Assembly (NCBI RefSeq): GCF_900141765.1
Contig: NZ_FSRK01000002.1
Location: 744,001-808,000 of the forward strand
DNA: 64,000 nucleotides
Direction: 5' to 3'
Source: Epilithonimonas zeae
Lineage (GTDB): Bacteria > Bacteroidota > Bacteroidia > Flavobacteriales > Weeksellaceae
Numbering within the stretch: the first letter of the stretch is position 1; each line of letters starts with the position of its first letter. A program made the translations under genes and the position numbers. Shown here in pieces: positions 1 to 9,883 of the stretch. The notes under the pieces are model-generated. The model did not search any database. It saw only the letters and a list, made by a program, of their open reading frames with translations, and had not been told where the DNA came from.

Positions 1-321
1 GGTTGTTTTAGCAGTACTAAGTTCCGGTTTGGAGGTCTGGATAGCGATATCAGATTTACCCGTGGTATCCACAGAGAGATCAAACCAGCTGTTATCTTTT
101 AGATACTTTACTTTATGATCTGAGTTGTCAAAGATTACAGATCCGTTTTCTGTAATAGCAGATTTGTTTTCTATATAGGGTAGTATCATTCCTTTGTTTT
201 CTGAATCTGAGAATTCCAAAGAAACGGAATTGTTGCTGACACTGGTTTTTCCAATAGCCACCTGGGATTTAATAGTAATAGCCGCTACTATTAATAAACA
301 GGTTAAAATATTTGTTTTCAT
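1..321 (-). CDS. secreted surface-type protein, N-terminal part only
   Basis: An open frame starts with ATG at 321 and runs off the window edge, giving 107 residues without a stop. It opens with a signal peptide (MKTNILTCLLIVAAITIKSQ). It then has a segment of the type GMILPYIENKSAI...GSVIFDNSDHKVKYLKDNSWFDL. Similar 'G-x-hydrophobic-P... V-x-D... W' segments are common in secreted proteins of Chryseobacterium and relatives, often near large adhesins. It follows the 804-residue surface protein by 23 bases on the same strand, so co-transcription is likely. The start is preceded by AAAACACACA, much like the other starts of this cluster. The function is unknown; a role in the cell surface is inferred from context. 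Confidence 0.75.
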   Translation of the reverse strand, partial: MKTNILTCLLIVAAITIKSQVAIGKTSVSNNSVSLEFSDSENKGMILPYIENKSAITENGSVIFDNSDHKVKYLKDNSWFDLSVDTTGKSDIAIQTSKPELSTAKTT

Positions 322-344
322 TGTGTGTTTTTTATGTGAGATAA

Positions 345-2759
345 TTAATTTGTTCTTTGATCAAAAATAGGAGGAGTAGTACCTGCCGCACACGCTTTGA
401 GACCAAAATTATAATTGGTAAAACTAGCATTGGTTACCGTAGCAGATAATGTTCCGTCAGGAGTTCCGTCTCCACTTCCTGTATTATTGTTTTTGTTTTC
501 ACCAGTCGTTACCCATCCCGCGATGTTATGGTTAATTGGGGTTGTTGCAGTATTAGTTCCTATTGGATAAACGTTAGGAGACAACTGCAGGGTGTAATTG
601 CTATTAGCACCTACGTTGATGGTGTAAGTTCCATTGGAATTAACGGGTGTGCTGTTAGCGATGATACCGCTGCTGTCTACCAGATAGATATAACTTCCTC
701 CTGCAGAAGTACCAGCTTCACCACTGTCGATTACAGTATTGCCATTCGCATCGTTAAAGACCGTACCGGAAATTGTAAGACAAGCCTGAATGGTAACGTT
801 GACATCATCTGTACTTACACAGTCGCCAGTGGTAATAGTCCATCGGAAGGTATATGTTCCTGCAGCACTCAAAGCGGATACCGATGTCTCAGGTGATGAT
901 GCGTTAGAAAAGACAGGCGACGTTCCTGCAGGTGAGGATATAACTGACCATGTTCCTGTTCCTGAGCTGGGATCGTTGCCCACCAATGATACGGCAGTAT
1001 TGCAGATCACATCCTGATCACTTCCCGCATTGGAATTAATCTGCGGAGCTACCGTAATGGTAAATGTTCCCTCTAATGATGTTCCGGAGCATGCGTATTC
1101 TTTATCTAAAAATGCTCCTATGCCCCCAACACTGGGAACTAGCTTTATTTTGAAGGTGTACACACCGGCTTTCGTTAGGTTACCAATTACTGTAGAAGTG
1201 GAGGTAAAAGATCGTAGATTGGAAGCTTCAAATGTAGGGGACGCAGCTCCGTTTGGTACTGAAACGGTTGTAAAATCATATTTTCCCCCAAAATCCTGAA
1301 AATAGCTGCTGTTAACCACACCTTTATATACGGTAGGCAATTGAACGGTTGCTGTTACAACGCCTGAACCCGGATAACATACCACTGTATTGTTAACGCT
1401 AACATTAGGACGTGCACCATCAGATATGTGAATATAATAATACTGAGTAGCACCAATACAACTTCCATTGCTTGTATAGACTGTAAATCTGTAAGTTCCT
1501 ACACGCCATCCGCCTGATGGAGGCGTCACTGTCACACTTCGGTTAGCGGTGCCAGCACCGCTTGTAGTAAATCCTGGAGCACCTCCTGGCGGGATAACAC
1601 CCGATACTAATACGGTTGAAATATTGGTTACAGGATCAGAAGAATCTAATCTGTAACCGAAAGTGATAGGTGTGGTGCTGCCTGCCATACCACACTGTAC
1701 TTCTCCGCCACTATTAGCATTAAAATATGAAGTCATCTGATCGGGTTCAGAAGCTACAAGAAAAGAAACAGGTTTTGGCGTAATACCTGTGATAGTGTAG
1801 GTAATCTCTGGGGTAACATAAGTACCCGAAGCATTAGTAATTGTCAGGTAGAATTTATACACTCCCGGTGTGGTGGCTCCCGTGAAGTATAATGCGCCAT
1901 CAAAAATTCTCCAATAAGTAATATTACCTCCTGACGGCTGGCTGTTTACCGTCATAGCGATGCTTGTACCATAGGTAGGATTACCAGCTGCACCTGCTGT
2001 AGTTGTATTGAAAATAGGAGAGGTGCTGCTAAGATTAATAAAAGTAGCCCCCGTTGCGCTCAGACATTCACTTCTTGAAGGGATGATAAGTTGAGGATTG
2101 GGGATAAATCTTACCACTGCCGTATCCTCGTAAAAACAATTAGGATTAGTATTCGAAGTGATACGTAAGGTAACAATATAGGCTGGATCTTCATTATGGT
2201 CTGCCTTTTTTGTCAATGAGAATGTGGTGGCTCCAGAGGTTGGCGATCCAAATGTTGCATTGTTATTAACTTTGGTTCCCGAGGTTCTTTCGTAAGTATA
2301 GATATTATAAGCAGACCATTGTGCTGTATAACCTGCGGGTACCACACCATTTAGGTTTACGGTACCCACTGTTGCATTAACATTAGTAATATCCGGACCG
2401 GCTGTAAATGTTGAAGCATCACCCGGTGCCAGAATGGTTACCTGAGAAGTGCTTGTCCCTAAATTACAGACCTGTGAGATTTGGAACACATAATTTCCGG
2501 GATAGGTCATACCCGTCACAGTAGGTGTAAGGGCATTCACATTACTGATAACAGGATCTGGAGCGCCAGATGGTTTGGATACAACAGACCAAGTTGGGTT
2601 ACCTACAGGGGAACCTGTACGGGTGCCTTGCAGCGTATAGCTGGTACCGCATATTGTTGCAGTACCGCCAGCATTTACACTACAGTTCTGTGCTGATGTC
2701 ATAGACGATCCTACTAACAGAAATACGAAGAATAAAATATATGTATTAAAAAATTTCAT
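345..2759 (-). CDS. secreted multi-domain surface protein with Ig/PKD-like repeats and SdrD B-like domain
   Basis: This 804-residue protein has a clear signal peptide (MKFFNTYILFFVFLLVGSSMTSAQ). Residues of about 25 to 640 are Ig- or PKD-like beta-sandwich segments, rich in Thr, Ser and Gly, with repeated phrases such as GTYTFRWTITTGDC and GNYVFQISQVCN. Residues of about 660 to 790 resemble an SdrD B-like/Cna-B domain (SGTVFNDANGNTVIDSGEAG...). The last residues (FGLKACAAGTTPPIFDQRTN) do not look like a classical type IX sorting domain, so the export route is unclear. The gene lies between the 2257-residue surface protein (55 bases upstream) and another secreted protein (23 bases downstream), as one probable transcription unit. 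Adhesion or matrix binding is inferred from architecture; no ligand can be named. Confidence 0.8.
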   Translation of the reverse strand: MKFFNTYILFFVFLLVGSSMTSAQNCSVNAGGTATICGTSYTLQGTRTGSPVGNPTWSVVSKPSGAPDPVISNVNALTPTVTGMTYPGNYVFQISQVCNLGTSTSQVTILAPGDASTFTAGPDITNVNATVGTVNLNGVVPAGYTAQWSAYNIYTYERTSGTKVNNNATFGSPTSGATTFSLTKKADHNEDPAYIVTLRITSNTNPNCFYEDTAVVRFIPNPQLIIPSRSECLSATGATFINLSSTSPIFNTTTAGAAGNPTYGTSIAMTVNSQPSGGNITYWRIFDGALYFTGATTPGVYKFYLTITNASGTYVTPEITYTITGITPKPVSFLVASEPDQMTSYFNANSGGEVQCGMAGSTTPITFGYRLDSSDPVTNISTVLVSGVIPPGGAPGFTTSGAGTANRSVTVTPPSGGWRVGTYRFTVYTSNGSCIGATQYYYIHISDGARPNVSVNNTVVCYPGSGVVTATVQLPTVYKGVVNSSYFQDFGGKYDFTTVSVPNGAASPTFEASNLRSFTSTSTVIGNLTKAGVYTFKIKLVPSVGGIGAFLDKEYACSGTSLEGTFTITVAPQINSNAGSDQDVICNTAVSLVGNDPSSGTGTWSVISSPAGTSPVFSNASSPETSVSALSAAGTYTFRWTITTGDCVSTDDVNVTIQACLTISGTVFNDANGNTVIDSGEAGTSAGGSYIYLVDSSGIIANSTPVNSNGTYTINVGANSNYTLQLSPNVYPIGTNTATTPINHNIAGWVTTGENKNNNTGSGDGTPDGTLSATVTNASFTNYNFGLKACAAGTTPPIFDQRTN

Positions 2760-2814
2760 TGTGTTGTGTTTTAATAATAAAATAAACGGTTATTTCTTTA
2801 ATTAAGGATTTCTA

Positions 2815-5800
2815 TTAATCCGGACAAGTTGGAGTAGAGATACAATACCATGCATAGCTGAAACCATTATCCATAGTTGTATAGAGCTTCATACATTTGT
2901 TGGTGGTATCATACACCATCATACCTTCTACAAAATTAGCTGCAGCTATACCCACTGGAACGTCCGGTGTAAAAGGATCATTATCCGCATCCGAGAATGC
3001 TACACGGTTTGGTACAAAAGCTTTGGTTTTAGATTCCAATGCGATGTGTCCGCCTTTACGGGTCATTGGCCAGTTATCAGCATCTGTTGCGCCAGCTCTT
3101 CCCAAAGCTGAGATACCTACTTTGGTGTCTAACACTGTGCCTCCGGTTGTTGCTCCTGGCTTATAACAAGCACACAGATCGTCAATCGCAACTAATACAG
3201 GTGCACCTGCCATAGTGTACGTGTTGGTAGAAGCATTAAAGAAGTAAGGCCAATAAACGCCTTCACCTACAGCCGCAGAATTATTGACAAGAGTTCCATT
3301 CAAATGGTTTCTTGTGCTGTACCATACCAATGTAGAACCATCTGGTGGCGCAACATATTGTGTCGTATTAAGATTAACCGTAGGGATATTACAACAAATA
3401 TTAGTGACCGTAATCAATTTGCTTCCAGGGCTGTAGCAGTTGGTAGAGGTGTTGTAATAATACACCCAATACTCTGTAGGGGTAGAGCTTACAGATATAG
3501 TAGTACTGCTCAACAAACTTGTTGAAGAAGGGGTTGCTGAAGTATGCCATTGGATCACAGAACCTGATGGTGCTGCATTAACATCAAATACTAAGCTCAA
3601 ATCCCTTGGCTGCGGATCGGCTGGTGCTGTACATGTTGAACATACAGCAGCTATAACGTTAACCTCGCTGGAAGCTGGAGAATAGCAATTACCCGCAGTA
3701 CTGTAATAGAAAGCGTAGTAGACTCCGGCACCTACAGCGGTAGGATTGGATACAGGATCTGTATGGGCTGTATCTCTGAACCATACCAGACTTGCATTGG
3801 CAGGTATAGTTCCTGTATGGGCATCGTTTAGATTGGCTACTCCACTAGGACAAGATGTGAACAGAGGCGAACTTACTGCAGGAGCTATGCTACCTACTGT
3901 ACAAGCTGCTGTTACATTAACTTGGACTGCTGCCGATGCTGTACCACATCCTGAACCGCTGCTTGCCACATAATAGTAATATATTGTGCCTAAGGCATTA
4001 GTTGGTGGTGTGTAGGTAGAGGAAGTAGCTCCGGCTATCAGAGCTCCTCCGGTATTACTATTGGTCGTATTGCTATACCATTGGTAAGTAGTAGCGCCTG
4101 TTGCTGTAGCTGTAAGATTGGTAGGTGTACTATTAATGGTTACTGTCTGTGTTGTCGGGCTTATCGATACAGAAGTAGGATAAGCATTAACTGTAACTGG
4201 GGTACGAGGCGATGAGGTTACAGAACCACAAGTTCCTGTTACGATTACGAAATAATATCTTGTTGCAAAAGCTGCTACAGTAGGCGGTGTGTAAGTGAAT
4301 GATGTAGCACCGGTAACTGTTGTTACAGATCCGCCTGTTGCTGCATTACTGTAATACCATTGATAACTTATTGCATTATTAGCTGTAACGCTTAATTGTG
4401 TAGCCGTACCATTCACACAAATGGTTTGCGGCGTGCTATCTGGTTGTGCAGTAATGGTTGTTGTGTCTATCGTTACATTCACAGGTTGAGATGGCGCAGA
4501 ATAGCAATTGCCACCCGAGCTATAATAGAAAGCGTAATATGTACCTGCTCCTACCGATGTAGGATCTGCTACCGCAGTAGTATGTGTAGGATCTGTATAC
4601 CACAATAAAGTACTACCTGAAGGTACTGTACCCGTATGTGCTTGTGTATTAAGGTTAACTGTGCCAGAAGAACAATTTGCCGTCACAGAAGGGTTAACAG
4701 CTGGCGTTGTGCCTGCTGCGGAACAAATCGCAAGTCCAAAGTTATTTGAACAGCTGGTTTTATAACCGCTAAATGCTACTGCATAACCTTTCTGCGGTGA
4801 TACAGGCAAAGTCTGGTAACTGTTAGCAGGCAAAGGTTCTGCAAGCTGTACAATGTAATTAACAGTTGGTATAGACTGTATTGCTACATTATCGATATAA
4901 AAGAAGTGATTGCCAGCTCCTGTTGTTCTGAAACGAATGGTTGTACCTATATTTACAACCGAAGCCGGGATATTATAAACCTTTTTCCCGTTTGTATACC
5001 CTGTAGTACTATATAAATACCCAAGAGTTGTCCAAGGTCCTGTAGCGCTTGGTGCTACCTCTACTAACAGTGTTTTATATGGAAGACCATCCAGGTTGGC
5101 AGTTCTGTAATCAAATGACAACAAGGCATTAGTAGTTGGTGCACTAACAGATCTTCTGACAGCTACGGCAGTATTACCTGTAATACGAAGCTCACCTGAC
5201 ACTATCTGAATGTTCCCAGTAGTTGCAGCTGTTGCTTCACCTTCTTCTATCCAGTTAGTAGACCATCCTGTTCCTGCGCTATAGCTGGCTGTAGCAAAAT
5301 CATGGGAAGCCTGAGTGGTTGGTACAGGAGTAGCACGATCAAAAACGTATGCACCGGTATTATTGGTGGTTACAGATTCTACCGGAGTGTTCTCAGAAGT
5401 ATCTAAAACACCATTTCCATTAGCATCAAGATACAGATTAACTGTATGGGCAATGCCTCCTTCTCCGTTGTCATTAGCACCATTCCTGTTGACATCGTCA
5501 AATATTTTACCTGTCAGGATATGCTTCATCTCAGCATCAAGACAGCCTACGTTTACAGTCACAACAGCGGTGCTGCATAATGATCTGTCAGAATTACAAA
5601 CCTGGTAGTTAAAAGTATCGGTACCAGAGAATCCAGGGTTTGGTGTATAAGTTACCGTTCCGTCCGGGTTGACTACTACTGTTCCATTTGTTGGTTGAGA
5701 CACTATAGTAACAGTAGTTGGAGATACTCTTCCTACATCATTGTTCAGGATATCTATAGTTACTGGGATGTTAGGATAGGTTTGAGACTGGTCATCGTTT

Positions 5801-8800
5801 GCAAATATTACAAAATCTACACACTGAGGATCCAATGTAAATCCTGCATCCAATGTAGTAGCTCCACTTACTGCAGCAACAGATGAATCCTGGCCATAAA
5901 CAGCGGAGATTGGTGTTCCGTCACAAGTAAAGAAGGACATACCTCCGTTTCCTGTGCTGGTGAAAACTTTTTGTGCTTGTAGCTCAGAGAGCGTATAGGC
6001 CACATCATACTTCAAACCGCAAGGACTTGTCGATCCCGGTGCTGTACTTATGACACTGCCAGTATATTTAACATATACTGTGGTACTCTTGGTAGGAGTG
6101 ATCCATACCGGATTAGCAGCTCCGGCAGAAGCCATGCCTGGTGCCCAAGCTGTCGTTGTAAAGTTCGTCAGTTGTTCTCCAGGAATCATATTAAATGCCC
6201 AGTCATAAGCTAAACCATTAGCATCAGCATCTACGATTGTGACAGCTGTATAGCTTTTCCCGTTGGCGCTCTCAAACTTATAAGCAGTGGCTTGATTCAT
6301 CTCCAAAGATGTATAACCCTTGGCTGGAATTATGATGCTGCCATTGCCTCCAAGTCCATTTTTCCAATTCACTGTTATATCTTCATTCAAACTGTTTGTG
6401 AATACTGCGTATACAGGAGCAGTAGCCAAGGTTGTGTAAACAGGAGAGTAGTAGGTGCTTCCATAAAAGTTACCTGGCAGCAATGGAATATTTCTGGTTC
6501 CATAGTTATCTATCCCTCCAAAAACAAGATCTACACCCACCGGTTTGTTACTGGTGATCACAGCACCGGATTTTATATCATTTGACTTGTTTGTATCTCT
6601 GGTTTTATTACCTGGGGGTGGGCCAGCTGTTCCTTCATAGAACCATACCATTCCTTCTGCAAGTGTTGGCGATGTAACATCTACCACGCCATCTCCATTA
6701 TAATCCAGCTGTACTATAGTACCGTTCTCCGACGCTCTTACAAATAGAGAAGTATAGTCGAAAACTGTAGTCGCAATATTAGGATTCAGTAGAGAGCTAA
6801 TATTCTCTCCAAAAGGAACTACAAACAATCGCCCGAATTTGTTGGTATCGATCACATTACCTTTGGTATTTTGTACTGAGAAAGTTGCATCACTACCTGT
6901 AACCTTGGTAAGGGTCAATAACTTGGTAGAATATATTTTGTCTCTACCATCATATTGTATCGTGGTTTCGGTAGAGGTTCTGCCATCCCCTGTTCTGTAA
7001 GGGTTGTTATTATCTAATGTAATGATAGCCCCTTCCGGTAAAATGTCTGTCGGGTATCCCGGAGCAACACCATTAGAGGTGTTCCCGTCTCCCCAGATTT
7101 CCGTAGTAGTTTGTGTACGGGTTCCTGAGTTAGGCTCATAACCATCTTCCCAATGGTCATAATAGATAAGCGTATTAGAGTAATTGGCTCTGATACCAAT
7201 AATCCTCCTAGCGTTGGCAGTACTATTACTTATTGCATCACTTCCCGCACTCATTAGTGCTTTTTTAAGTTCCGCATTTTCCGGGAAAGGCAGATAAAAT
7301 GTTTTTGGTAAACCAGCGGTACTGCATACGTCAGTCAGGTTGGGCTCAATAGTAACCGTTACCGTAGCCTGGCTGCATGCGCCTGAAGGACCAGTACACA
7401 CCCTATAGACAAATGTATCTGTTCCTGAAAAATCACCATTGGGTAAATAGGTTACAATACCGCCAGTACCAATTTGTACACTACCATTTGCAGGTTGTGT
7501 AGCAATGGTTAACGTACTAGAGTCTGGGCTGCAAAGATCATTGGCCAGAATATTGATTGCTAATGGTGTAGCAGACGGTCCTGTAGCAGCATCTGCTACT
7601 GCCTGAATTACTGCCGTGCTTACCGTGAAGGTAGAAGATGCTGTTGTGCTACATCCGCTTGCGGTGGCAGTAATTGTTGACGTTCCACTCCAGTTGGCGG
7701 CATAGGTTACCTCACCTGTTGTAGGGTTGATTGTTGGTTGCGTTCCTGTACCGGTATTTGTAATACTGTATGCCATACTATCTGCATTGGCAGATGTAGC
7801 TGTATAAGTTATCGTACCTGCACTTGTACATCTTTGAGCTGACAAAGCACTATTAAATACTGGAGCAGCAGGTGTAGGAGCTACCGTTACTGTAAACGTT
7901 GCTGTTCCTGGTGTACCACAACCACCATTGGCAGTTGCTGTAATGGTTGCTGTTCCTGACCATGACGCATTATAAGTAACAGCACCTGTAGCGCTATTAA
8001 TGGTTCCTGCTGCTGCAGGTGTAAGGCTATAAGAAACAGTTCCACCGGAAGATGTTACTGTAGCGGTGTATGTTACTGTTCCTGCGCCCTGACATCTATT
8101 GGTAGGCAAACCTGTATCAAAGACAGGTGTTCCTGCAGAGGCCAAAGCATTAGCACCACAAACATCCACAGGGGCAGTGGTGTAATAATAAGGAGCTCTT
8201 GTTGCATTGATAGTAGCAGAACCATCTCCTGCATTGCCATAATATTGATTTCCTGCAAAGCCAAAATTCTGTGTACAGGATTTGATAACAATAGTTTGCG
8301 CCCCTCCTGACTCTACTGCAAGCATCCGGTCTGTAGTAGGACTGCCAGGATCAATAGTGGAAGTAGTACCACCGCCAGACCTAAGCTTGCTTTGATAATT
8401 TTGCCCCCAGTTAAAAATTTGTCCAGTAGTTGTAAGTACATTGATTGATGGATCACTGTCCTGATGTTCAGTAGGTGAGATCCATTTAATGTTATTCATC
8501 ACAGGACCTGATGCAGAAGTGTATCTGGGCTGTATCCAGTTTAATCGATTAGTGGCAGTCCAGTCACCCAATTCCTTGGAAGAATTATTTCCCATTGAAT
8601 ATAGATTACCGTCGGTATACAAGACATAATAAGAACCCGTACTTGCCATACCAATCATTTTGATGGTACCTGAAGGATTGGGTAAGGTCATTTGCACTGC
8701 TCTGGTTTGATTGGCGCTGGCAGAGCCATTTCCTAAATAAGCCCCGGTTCCCCAGGTCCATAAGGTACCATCGGCACACAAAGCCATCAAAGAATTTCCT

Positions 8801-9588
8801 GACCCTCTCAAGACAACCACATTATCCAGCGTAGGATTACCTGGTGCTGAGGTTGTAACACGATTCCAATTATTATTTGCGGTTGTCAGCCCTGTTCCTG
8901 CTGAAGCTGCATTTTTCGTCAATACCCATGCTTCTCCGCTACAAGTCAATAATGCTAAAGACGATTGTGTACCCATAAGGCTTTTAACCTGTTGTGGTTG
9001 TACACCCGGAGGCAGACCATAAGTGCTGCCAGATGTGTTCACTCTGCCAAAAGCTGCATTAGGTTGAATCGCAGATGGTATAAAGTTGCCAGGAGTTCCC
9101 CAAGCATATAAACCTTCAGTAGTTAGTAAAACGGATTGGTTATTAGGACCAGATGTTCCCCCTAAGGCGACTTTCAGGACAGTACCCTGCAAGCCCGGAT
9201 AGTTGGTGCTATTTATAACAGTGGGACTGAGTAAATTAGATGAACCGTTGGCAGCAGTTCCGTATCCCCATATCTTAAAAGTACCATCAGCTTCTCGGAT
9301 TGCATTAGTAACAGAAGCCGATATTATATTATCATACTCAATAGTGGCAGCATCATTGTTAGAATTGAGTCCATAGTTACTGTTGCACACTGTGTTACAC
9401 TGTGCTTTAAAAATGGGCATACCCGCAAAGAGCAGTGTCGAGAATAATAGCAATTTCAATTTCGGGATGTCACGATCTTTTCGATGAAACCATCGGAATA
9501 AGTCAAGCGCCAGAAAAAAGAGATTTTCCAACCCTTTATTTGTGCTTTTTAAATGTTTTATCATCATAGTGTTATTGTTTGTCATCAT
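2815..9588 (-). CDS. giant mosaic surface protein (RCC1-like, Ig-like, cadherin-like, SdrD B-like modules)
   Basis: This 2257-residue secreted protein has in order: a long N-terminus of about 63 residues with two hydrophobic stretches; an RCC1-like propeller region (about 100-480, with repeats such as GTLWTWG and LYSMGN); two Ig-like modules (485-655); a cadherin-like module ending SGTDTFVYRVC (about 663-748); a region beginning PKTFYLPFPENAEL (about 760-1180); a second cadherin-like module (SGTDTFNYQVC); an SdrD B-like module (LTGKIFDDVNRNGANDNGEGG); and many Ig-like modules. The C-terminal module holds DNWPMTRKGGHIALESKTK and GMMVYDTTNKCMKLY. The first ATG (9588) is used here, but ATGs at 9567 and 9564 are equally possible. 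A classical T9SS sorting domain is not visible. An adhesin or matrix role is inferred. Confidence 0.85.
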   Translation of the reverse strand: MMTNNNTMMIKHLKSTNKGLENLFFLALDLFRWFHRKDRDIPKLKLLLFSTLLFAGMPIFKAQCNTVCNSNYGLNSNNDAATIEYDNIISASVTNAIREADGTFKIWGYGTAANGSSNLLSPTVINSTNYPGLQGTVLKVALGGTSGPNNQSVLLTTEGLYAWGTPGNFIPSAIQPNAAFGRVNTSGSTYGLPPGVQPQQVKSLMGTQSSLALLTCSGEAWVLTKNAASAGTGLTTANNNWNRVTTSAPGNPTLDNVVVLRGSGNSLMALCADGTLWTWGTGAYLGNGSASANQTRAVQMTLPNPSGTIKMIGMASTGSYYVLYTDGNLYSMGNNSSKELGDWTATNRLNWIQPRYTSASGPVMNNIKWISPTEHQDSDPSINVLTTTGQIFNWGQNYQSKLRSGGGTTSTIDPGSPTTDRMLAVESGGAQTIVIKSCTQNFGFAGNQYYGNAGDGSATINATRAPYYYTTAPVDVCGANALASAGTPVFDTGLPTNRCQGAGTVTYTATVTSSGGTVSYSLTPAAAGTINSATGAVTYNASWSGTATITATANGGCGTPGTATFTVTVAPTPAAPVFNSALSAQRCTSAGTITYTATSANADSMAYSITNTGTGTQPTINPTTGEVTYAANWSGTSTITATASGCSTTASSTFTVSTAVIQAVADAATGPSATPLAINILANDLCSPDSSTLTIATQPANGSVQIGTGGIVTYLPNGDFSGTDTFVYRVCTGPSGACSQATVTVTIEPNLTDVCSTAGLPKTFYLPFPENAELKKALMSAGSDAISNSTANARRIIGIRANYSNTLIYYDHWEDGYEPNSGTRTQTTTEIWGDGNTSNGVAPGYPTDILPEGAIITLDNNNPYRTGDGRTSTETTIQYDGRDKIYSTKLLTLTKVTGSDATFSVQNTKGNVIDTNKFGRLFVVPFGENISSLLNPNIATTVFDYTSLFVRASENGTIVQLDYNGDGVVDVTSPTLAEGMVWFYEGTAGPPPGNKTRDTNKSNDIKSGAVITSNKPVGVDLVFGGIDNYGTRNIPLLPGNFYGSTYYSPVYTTLATAPVYAVFTNSLNEDITVNWKNGLGGNGSIIIPAKGYTSLEMNQATAYKFESANGKSYTAVTIVDADANGLAYDWAFNMIPGEQLTNFTTTAWAPGMASAGAANPVWITPTKSTTVYVKYTGSVISTAPGSTSPCGLKYDVAYTLSELQAQKVFTSTGNGGMSFFTCDGTPISAVYGQDSSVAAVSGATTLDAGFTLDPQCVDFVIFANDDQSQTYPNIPVTIDILNNDVGRVSPTTVTIVSQPTNGTVVVNPDGTVTYTPNPGFSGTDTFNYQVCNSDRSLCSTAVVTVNVGCLDAEMKHILTGKIFDDVNRNGANDNGEGGIAHTVNLYLDANGNGVLDTSENTPVESVTTNNTGAYVFDRATPVPTTQASHDFATASYSAGTGWSTNWIEEGEATAATTGNIQIVSGELRITGNTAVAVRRSVSAPTTNALLSFDYRTANLDGLPYKTLLVEVAPSATGPWTTLGYLYSTTGYTNGKKVYNIPASVVNIGTTIRFRTTGAGNHFFYIDNVAIQSIPTVNYIVQLAEPLPANSYQTLPVSPQKGYAVAFSGYKTSCSNNFGLAICSAAGTTPAVNPSVTANCSSGTVNLNTQAHTGTVPSGSTLLWYTDPTHTTAVADPTSVGAGTYYAFYYSSGGNCYSAPSQPVNVTIDTTTITAQPDSTPQTICVNGTATQLSVTANNAISYQWYYSNAATGGSVTTVTGATSFTYTPPTVAAFATRYYFVIVTGTCGSVTSSPRTPVTVNAYPTSVSISPTTQTVTINSTPTNLTATATGATTYQWYSNTTNSNTGGALIAGATSSTYTPPTNALGTIYYYYVASSGSGCGTASAAVQVNVTAACTVGSIAPAVSSPLFTSCPSGVANLNDAHTGTIPANASLVWFRDTAHTDPVSNPTAVGAGVYYAFYYSTAGNCYSPASSEVNVIAAVCSTCTAPADPQPRDLSLVFDVNAAPSGSVIQWHTSATPSSTSLLSSTTISVSSTPTEYWVYYYNTSTNCYSPGSKLITVTNICCNIPTVNLNTTQYVAPPDGSTLVWYSTRNHLNGTLVNNSAAVGEGVYWPYFFNASTNTYTMAGAPVLVAIDDLCACYKPGATTGGTVLDTKVGISALGRAGATDADNWPMTRKGGHIALESKTKAFVPNRVAFSDADNDPFTPDVPVGIAAANFVEGMMVYDTTNKCMKLYTTMDNGFSYAWYCISTPTCPD
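3651..3860 (-). repeat. internal protein-coding repeat, copy A (YYAFYYS...NCYSP module)
   Basis: This stretch of the giant surface gene encodes a module with the phrase GVYYAFYYSTAGNCYSP. It is clearly similar at both DNA and protein level to 4471-4690 (GTYYAFYYSSGGNCYSAP). More diverged copies lie near 3411-3500 (YWVYYYNTSTNCYSP) and 3181-3290 (GVYWPYFFNASTNTY). The similarity at DNA level suggests duplication within the gene. Module limits are approximate. Confidence 0.65.
4471..4690 (-). repeat. internal protein-coding repeat, copy B (YYAFYYS...NCYSAP module)
   Basis: This is the second well-conserved copy of the module at 3651-3860. Both strands of DNA share runs such as AATAGCAATT and TAATAGAAAGCGTA at matching places. 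Each copy is followed (in protein order, preceded) by a segment with TVPSGSTLLWYTDPTHT or TIPANASLVWFRDTAHT. Such repeats could recombine and change protein length between strains. Confidence 0.65.
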
Positions 9589-9656
9589 TTATTGTTTAGA
9601 TATTACCAACTGAAATTATTATACTTAATGTAAAATAATTTTAGGTTTTGCAATAA

Positions 9657-9716
9657 GGGATATAATATCCCAAAAAAATAATCGTAAGATTTATCTCACT
9701 CAGACAGAGTAAGATA
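9657..9716. promoter_or_regulatory. two palindromes upstream of the giant surface gene
   Basis: A 15-base palindrome GGGATATAATATCCC lies at 9657-9671. An inverted repeat TATCTCACTC-agaca-GAGTAAGATA lies at 9692-9716 with nine of ten arm positions pairing. Both are between the short ORF ending at 9735 and the giant surface gene starting at 9588. They could be operator sites or leader hairpins. Neither is followed by a run of T on the minus strand in the way of an ordinary terminator, so the role is open. Confidence 0.4.
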
Positions 9717-9734
9717 TAGACAATTAAGCGGTTT

Positions 9735-9785
9735 TTAGATAACGCGCTCGAATAAATTTTCGAGGAAAAAATAGTGATTAATCAT
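9735..9785 (-). CDS. possible 16-residue leader peptide (MINHYFFLENLFERVI)
   Basis: ATG at 9785 opens a 16-codon frame ending with TAA at 9735. The start is preceded by AACACAACAAAAAAACACACAA, a context very like that before the surface genes at 2759 and 321 and before the second short frame at 9967. The frame is followed by two hairpin-forming palindromes and then the giant surface gene. Its short length makes chance hard to exclude. It may be a leader peptide or the remnant of a duplicated 5' region. Confidence 0.3.
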   Translation of the reverse strand: MINHYFFLENLFERVI

Positions 9786-9883
9786 TTGTGTGTTTTTTTG
9801 TTGTGTTTTATTAATTGCTAATGTTCTCAATTGATTCATTGAGGGAGTCTGTCAAAAACAAAAGCGCACAAAGAAATACAGAT

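Noticed and set aside
1-9588. Several long open frames on the plus strand opposite the surface-protein genes
   Set aside because: They lie antisense to Thr/Ser/Gly-rich coding sequence, lack signal peptides or known motifs, and have no sensible spacing. They are by-products of the minus-strand codon use.
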